Positions 3,670 through 6,077 of a stretch of 6,077 nucleotides of DNA are shown one piece after another. Each line of letters begins with the position of its first letter. Within the stretch, counting starts at the first letter, position 1. Source of the DNA: UPXZ01 sp018055865 (lineage in GTDB: Bacteria; Bacteroidota; Bacteroidia; Bacteroidales; Paludibacteraceae); contig CAXYWB010000134.1 in assembly GCA_964292695.1 (NCBI GenBank), forward strand, positions 1-6,077, in the 5' to 3' direction. Both the position numbers and the translations under genes were made by a program. The notes under the pieces were generated by a model that did not search any database, had not been told where the DNA came from, and worked only from the letters and a program-made list of their open reading frames with translations.

Positions 3670-6077
3670 ATGAGAAAATTAAAACTATTTTTTACTTGCC
3701 TGCTGATGGCAAGTATTAGTTTGGTGAATGCTCAAACTAAAACCGCTTCCGGTACAGTTATATCCTCGGAAGATGGACTCGCAGTTATTGGAGCAAGTGT
3801 AATGGTTAAAGGCACTTCGCAGGGAACTGTAACTGATGCAAGCGGAAGGTATTCGCTCTCGGTACCTGCATCAGCTAATACACTTGTCATTTCGCTGGTA
3901 GGTATGACTACCGTAGAGGTATCAGCTACACCCAACCAACGGGTAACTATGGAGCCGGATATTTCCGAACTGGAAGAAGTAGTTGTAGTAGGATACGGTA
4001 CAATCCGAAGAGAAGCTAAAACCGGTTCTATTACAGCAGTTACGAATAAAGAGCTTGCAGATATACCTGCATCTTCTATCGACAAAATGCTTTCCGGAAA
4101 ATTGGCCGGTGTAGCTATCACATCGCAATCGGGACAGCCGGGATCAAGTACCAGCATCCGTATTCGTGGTACAAGTTCTATCAATGCAAGTAACGAACCC
4201 TTATACGTTGTCGACGGAATTCCTGTAATGACAGGTGATCAAAGTGGATTCCTCAACACGAACAACGCATTAGCCATGATCAATCCGAATGACGTGGAAA
4301 GTGTAACTGTATTGAAAGATGCCGCTGCAGCTTCAGTTTACGGTTCACGTGCAGCCAACGGAGTAATCCTCATTACTACTAAATCCGGTAAAGAAGGTAA
4401 AAGTAAAATTACTGCAAGAGCAAAATTCGGTATTTCTTCACTGGCTAACGACAACAATTTCGGAATCATGTCACCTGAAGAGTTGTTATCATACCAGAGA
4501 CAGTCAGTAATTAATGCAGGCCGAAATCCGGACGATCCTACCGGTGTATGGTATCGCCCCATGGAATATCTCACCCGTCCCCTCACTAACTGGATGGACC
4601 ATTTTACAAGAAACGGCAAAATGCAGGAGTACGAAATTAATATGCAGGGTGGTAGTGCAAAAACTCAAATGTATAGTTCCGCTTCCATACACAACAACGA
4701 CGGTATATATTACGGTGTTGGTTTTGATAAATTCCAGGTGCGTGTAAATGTTGACCATCAGCTAAGTGCCAAACTTAAAACCGGAGCCAGAGTAAATACA
4801 GGTTACATGTACGGAGAAGACGTTCCGATGCAGAGTCTTTATTACTCCAATCCGGCATTTGCAGGAATGACAATTCTTCCGTGGTCGCCTGCTTATAATG
4901 AAGATGGCACACACAATGTAAACATTCCCGAAAACTCAAACACCAATCCACGTGCAACGGCTGAGTATGACGACCAATGGGAAAAACAGTACCGCTTCAA
5001 TGGAAGCATGTACTTTGAATGGAAACCGATTAAACAATTGACTTTCAAGACGACAAACGCTGCCGAAATGACCACCAATGAAGGTCGCAGATACTGGGCT
5101 CCTGAAACCAATGAAGGCTCCACTACACTCCAGACAACTCAGATGCTGTATCGTTTGTTAACCACTTCGAATACTGCTACCTACGAAGACGCTTTCGGGG
5201 ATCACAATCTAAGGTTGTTAGCCGGACAGGAAGCAATGAATCGTAATTACATTTACAACTACCAGTCTTCAGAAAATGTAGACCCAAAAATACCATATCA
5301 TATTTCAGGAAACGAAACAAATGATATAGATTACTCTACAAACACATCAACTTTGCTCTCTTTCTTTGGTATTGCTGATTACAATTTTGGTGGAAAATAC
5401 TTTGTGCAAGCTTCACTAAGAGCTGACGGAAGTTCAAAATTCGGTTCAAAAGACAAGTGGGGATTGTTCTACTCTGTAGGTACATCGTGGAACATGCACA
5501 ATGAAGCATTTATGAAAGAAGTTAGCTGGGTTGACTTACTCAAATTAAGACTTAGTTATGGTATCAATGGTAACAATAATATAGCTGACTATCAACAATA
5601 TGGCGTATATGCTCAGGCTACTTACAATGGAGTAACAGGTATGTTGCCTTCAAGACCCGATAACGATAATCTTTCCTGGGAAAAGAATGCAAGCTGGAAC
5701 GCCGGAATTGACTTTAATTTTATCAAAAGAATTTCAGGTAGTATCGATGTGTACTCAAGAAACACGACTGATATGTTGCTCGACAAACCGTTATCAGCAA
5801 CTTCAGGATTTACCTCTGCATTCCAGAATGTAGGTTCACTGAATAATAAAGGTATTGAGTTACAATTGGATGGAAATATCGTGAAAAATGGCGATTTCAA
5901 CTGGGATGCCGGATTTAATATCGCATTCAACAAATCAACCATTACCGAACTTTCAGGAGTTATTGATCAGGCATCGGGAAAACAAATGATGTCGTATGCC
6001 GGAGACAGCAGATTGAAACACATTGTTGGTGAGAGTTTATTTACATATTATCTGAGGGATTATTACGGAGTGAATCC
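3670..6077 (+). CDS. SusC/RagA-family TonB-dependent outer-membrane receptor (3' end outside window)
   Basis: Importer of the family that binds glycans or peptides at the surface with a SusD-like lipoprotein and uses TonB energy. The open frame gives 802 residues; members usually exceed 950, so part of the C-terminal barrel is missing. Order: signal peptide 1-21 (MRKLKLFF, hydrophobic core, cleavage at VNA-QTK); a CarboxypepD_reg-like domain about 25-95 (GTVTDASGRYSLSVP); the EEVVVVGYGT segment 102-111; plug about 118-237 with RIRGTSSI, EPLYVVDGIP and the SusC hallmark INPNDVESVTVLKDAAA running into VYGSRAANGVILITTK; then barrel, including SLRADGSSKFG (582-592) and LKLRLSYGINGNNN (624-637). 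No STN domain precedes the CarboxypepD-like domain, so control by the usual anti-sigma contact is unlikely. I read no in-frame stop or frameshift. The ATG is chosen for the signal peptide. A susD gene is expected just downstream; substrate unknown. Confidence 0.96.
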   Translation, partial: MRKLKLFFTCLLMASISLVNAQTKTASGTVISSEDGLAVIGASVMVKGTSQGTVTDASGRYSLSVPASANTLVISLVGMTTVEVSATPNQRVTMEPDISELEEVVVVGYGTIRREAKTGSITAVTNKELADIPASSIDKMLSGKLAGVAITSQSGQPGSSTSIRIRGTSSINASNEPLYVVDGIPVMTGDQSGFLNTNNALAMINPNDVESVTVLKDAAAASVYGSRAANGVILITTKSGKEGKSKITARAKFGISSLANDNNFGIMSPEELLSYQRQSVINAGRNPDDPTGVWYRPMEYLTRPLTNWMDHFTRNGKMQEYEINMQGGSAKTQMYSSASIHNNDGIYYGVGFDKFQVRVNVDHQLSAKLKTGARVNTGYMYGEDVPMQSLYYSNPAFAGMTILPWSPAYNEDGTHNVNIPENSNTNPRATAEYDDQWEKQYRFNGSMYFEWKPIKQLTFKTTNAAEMTTNEGRRYWAPETNEGSTTLQTTQMLYRLLTTSNTATYEDAFGDHNLRLLAGQEAMNRNYIYNYQSSENVDPKIPYHISGNETNDIDYSTNTSTLLSFFGIADYNFGGKYFVQASLRADGSSKFGSKDKWGLFYSVGTSWNMHNEAFMKEVSWVDLLKLRLSYGINGNNNIADYQQYGVYAQATYNGVTGMLPSRPDNDNLSWEKNASWNAGIDFNFIKRISGSIDVYSRNTTDMLLDKPLSATSGFTSAFQNVGSLNNKGIELQLDGNIVKNGDFNWDAGFNIAFNKSTITELSGVIDQASGKQMMSYAGDSRLKHIVGESLFTYYLRDYYGVN

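Noticed and set aside
3732..4184. 150-codon minus-strand open frame antisense to the SusC N-terminal region
   Set aside because: The plus-strand frame encodes an unmistakable signal peptide, CarboxypepD-like domain and plug; the antisense product is a Ser/Thr/Val/Pro-rich shadow.
4338..5123. Several 60-93-codon frames on both strands within the receptor
   Set aside because: All lie within the continuous receptor reading frame and have no independent start signals or domains.
5622..5942. 106-codon minus-strand open frame inside the receptor barrel
   Set aside because: It is antisense to conserved SusC barrel sequence and shows no domain of its own.

Overview
The window looks like chromosomal DNA of a Bacteroidota bacterium, most likely of the order Bacteroidales. 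Four things point there: a SusC/RagA-type TonB-dependent receptor, a C-terminal type IX secretion (T9SS) sorting domain, promoters matching the Bacteroidota -7 element TAnnTTTG, and A-rich leaders without Shine-Dalgarno sequences. I cannot name genus or species from the sequence.

Layout, left to right. Bases 1-708 hold the C-terminal part of a secreted protein that enters from the left and ends in a T9SS type A-like sorting domain; a strong hairpin terminator follows. A spacer with short tandem repeats leads to ridA, on the minus strand (973-1350), with a minus-strand terminator candidate beyond its 3' end and a good promoter candidate upstream. A 444-base divergent intergenic region follows. 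Next come three small plus-strand genes: a two-BON-domain lipoprotein (1795-2277), a BON-like plus SH3b protein without a signal peptide (2287-2706), and a YegP-family protein with two DUF1508 repeats (2838-3167), which is closed by a hairpin with a GTGA loop. A 502-base AT-rich region then carries a near-ideal promoter for a large SusC-like receptor that starts at 3670 and runs off the right edge.

How the genes may fit together. RidA is a general housekeeping enzyme that removes reactive enamine/imine intermediates. The BON/BON-SH3b/YegP group looks like a small envelope or stress cassette: the first gene would act on the periplasmic face of the envelope and the other two inside the cell. 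That joint role is inference from domain content and spacing. The receptor is probably the first gene of a susC/susD nutrient-uptake locus whose partners lie outside the window, so its substrate cannot be told.

I see no clear unknown system, mobile element, CRISPR array, tRNA or rRNA. The points most worth a second look are the BON/SH3b/YegP cassette, the signal-less BON-SH3b architecture, and the long regulatory region ahead of the receptor.
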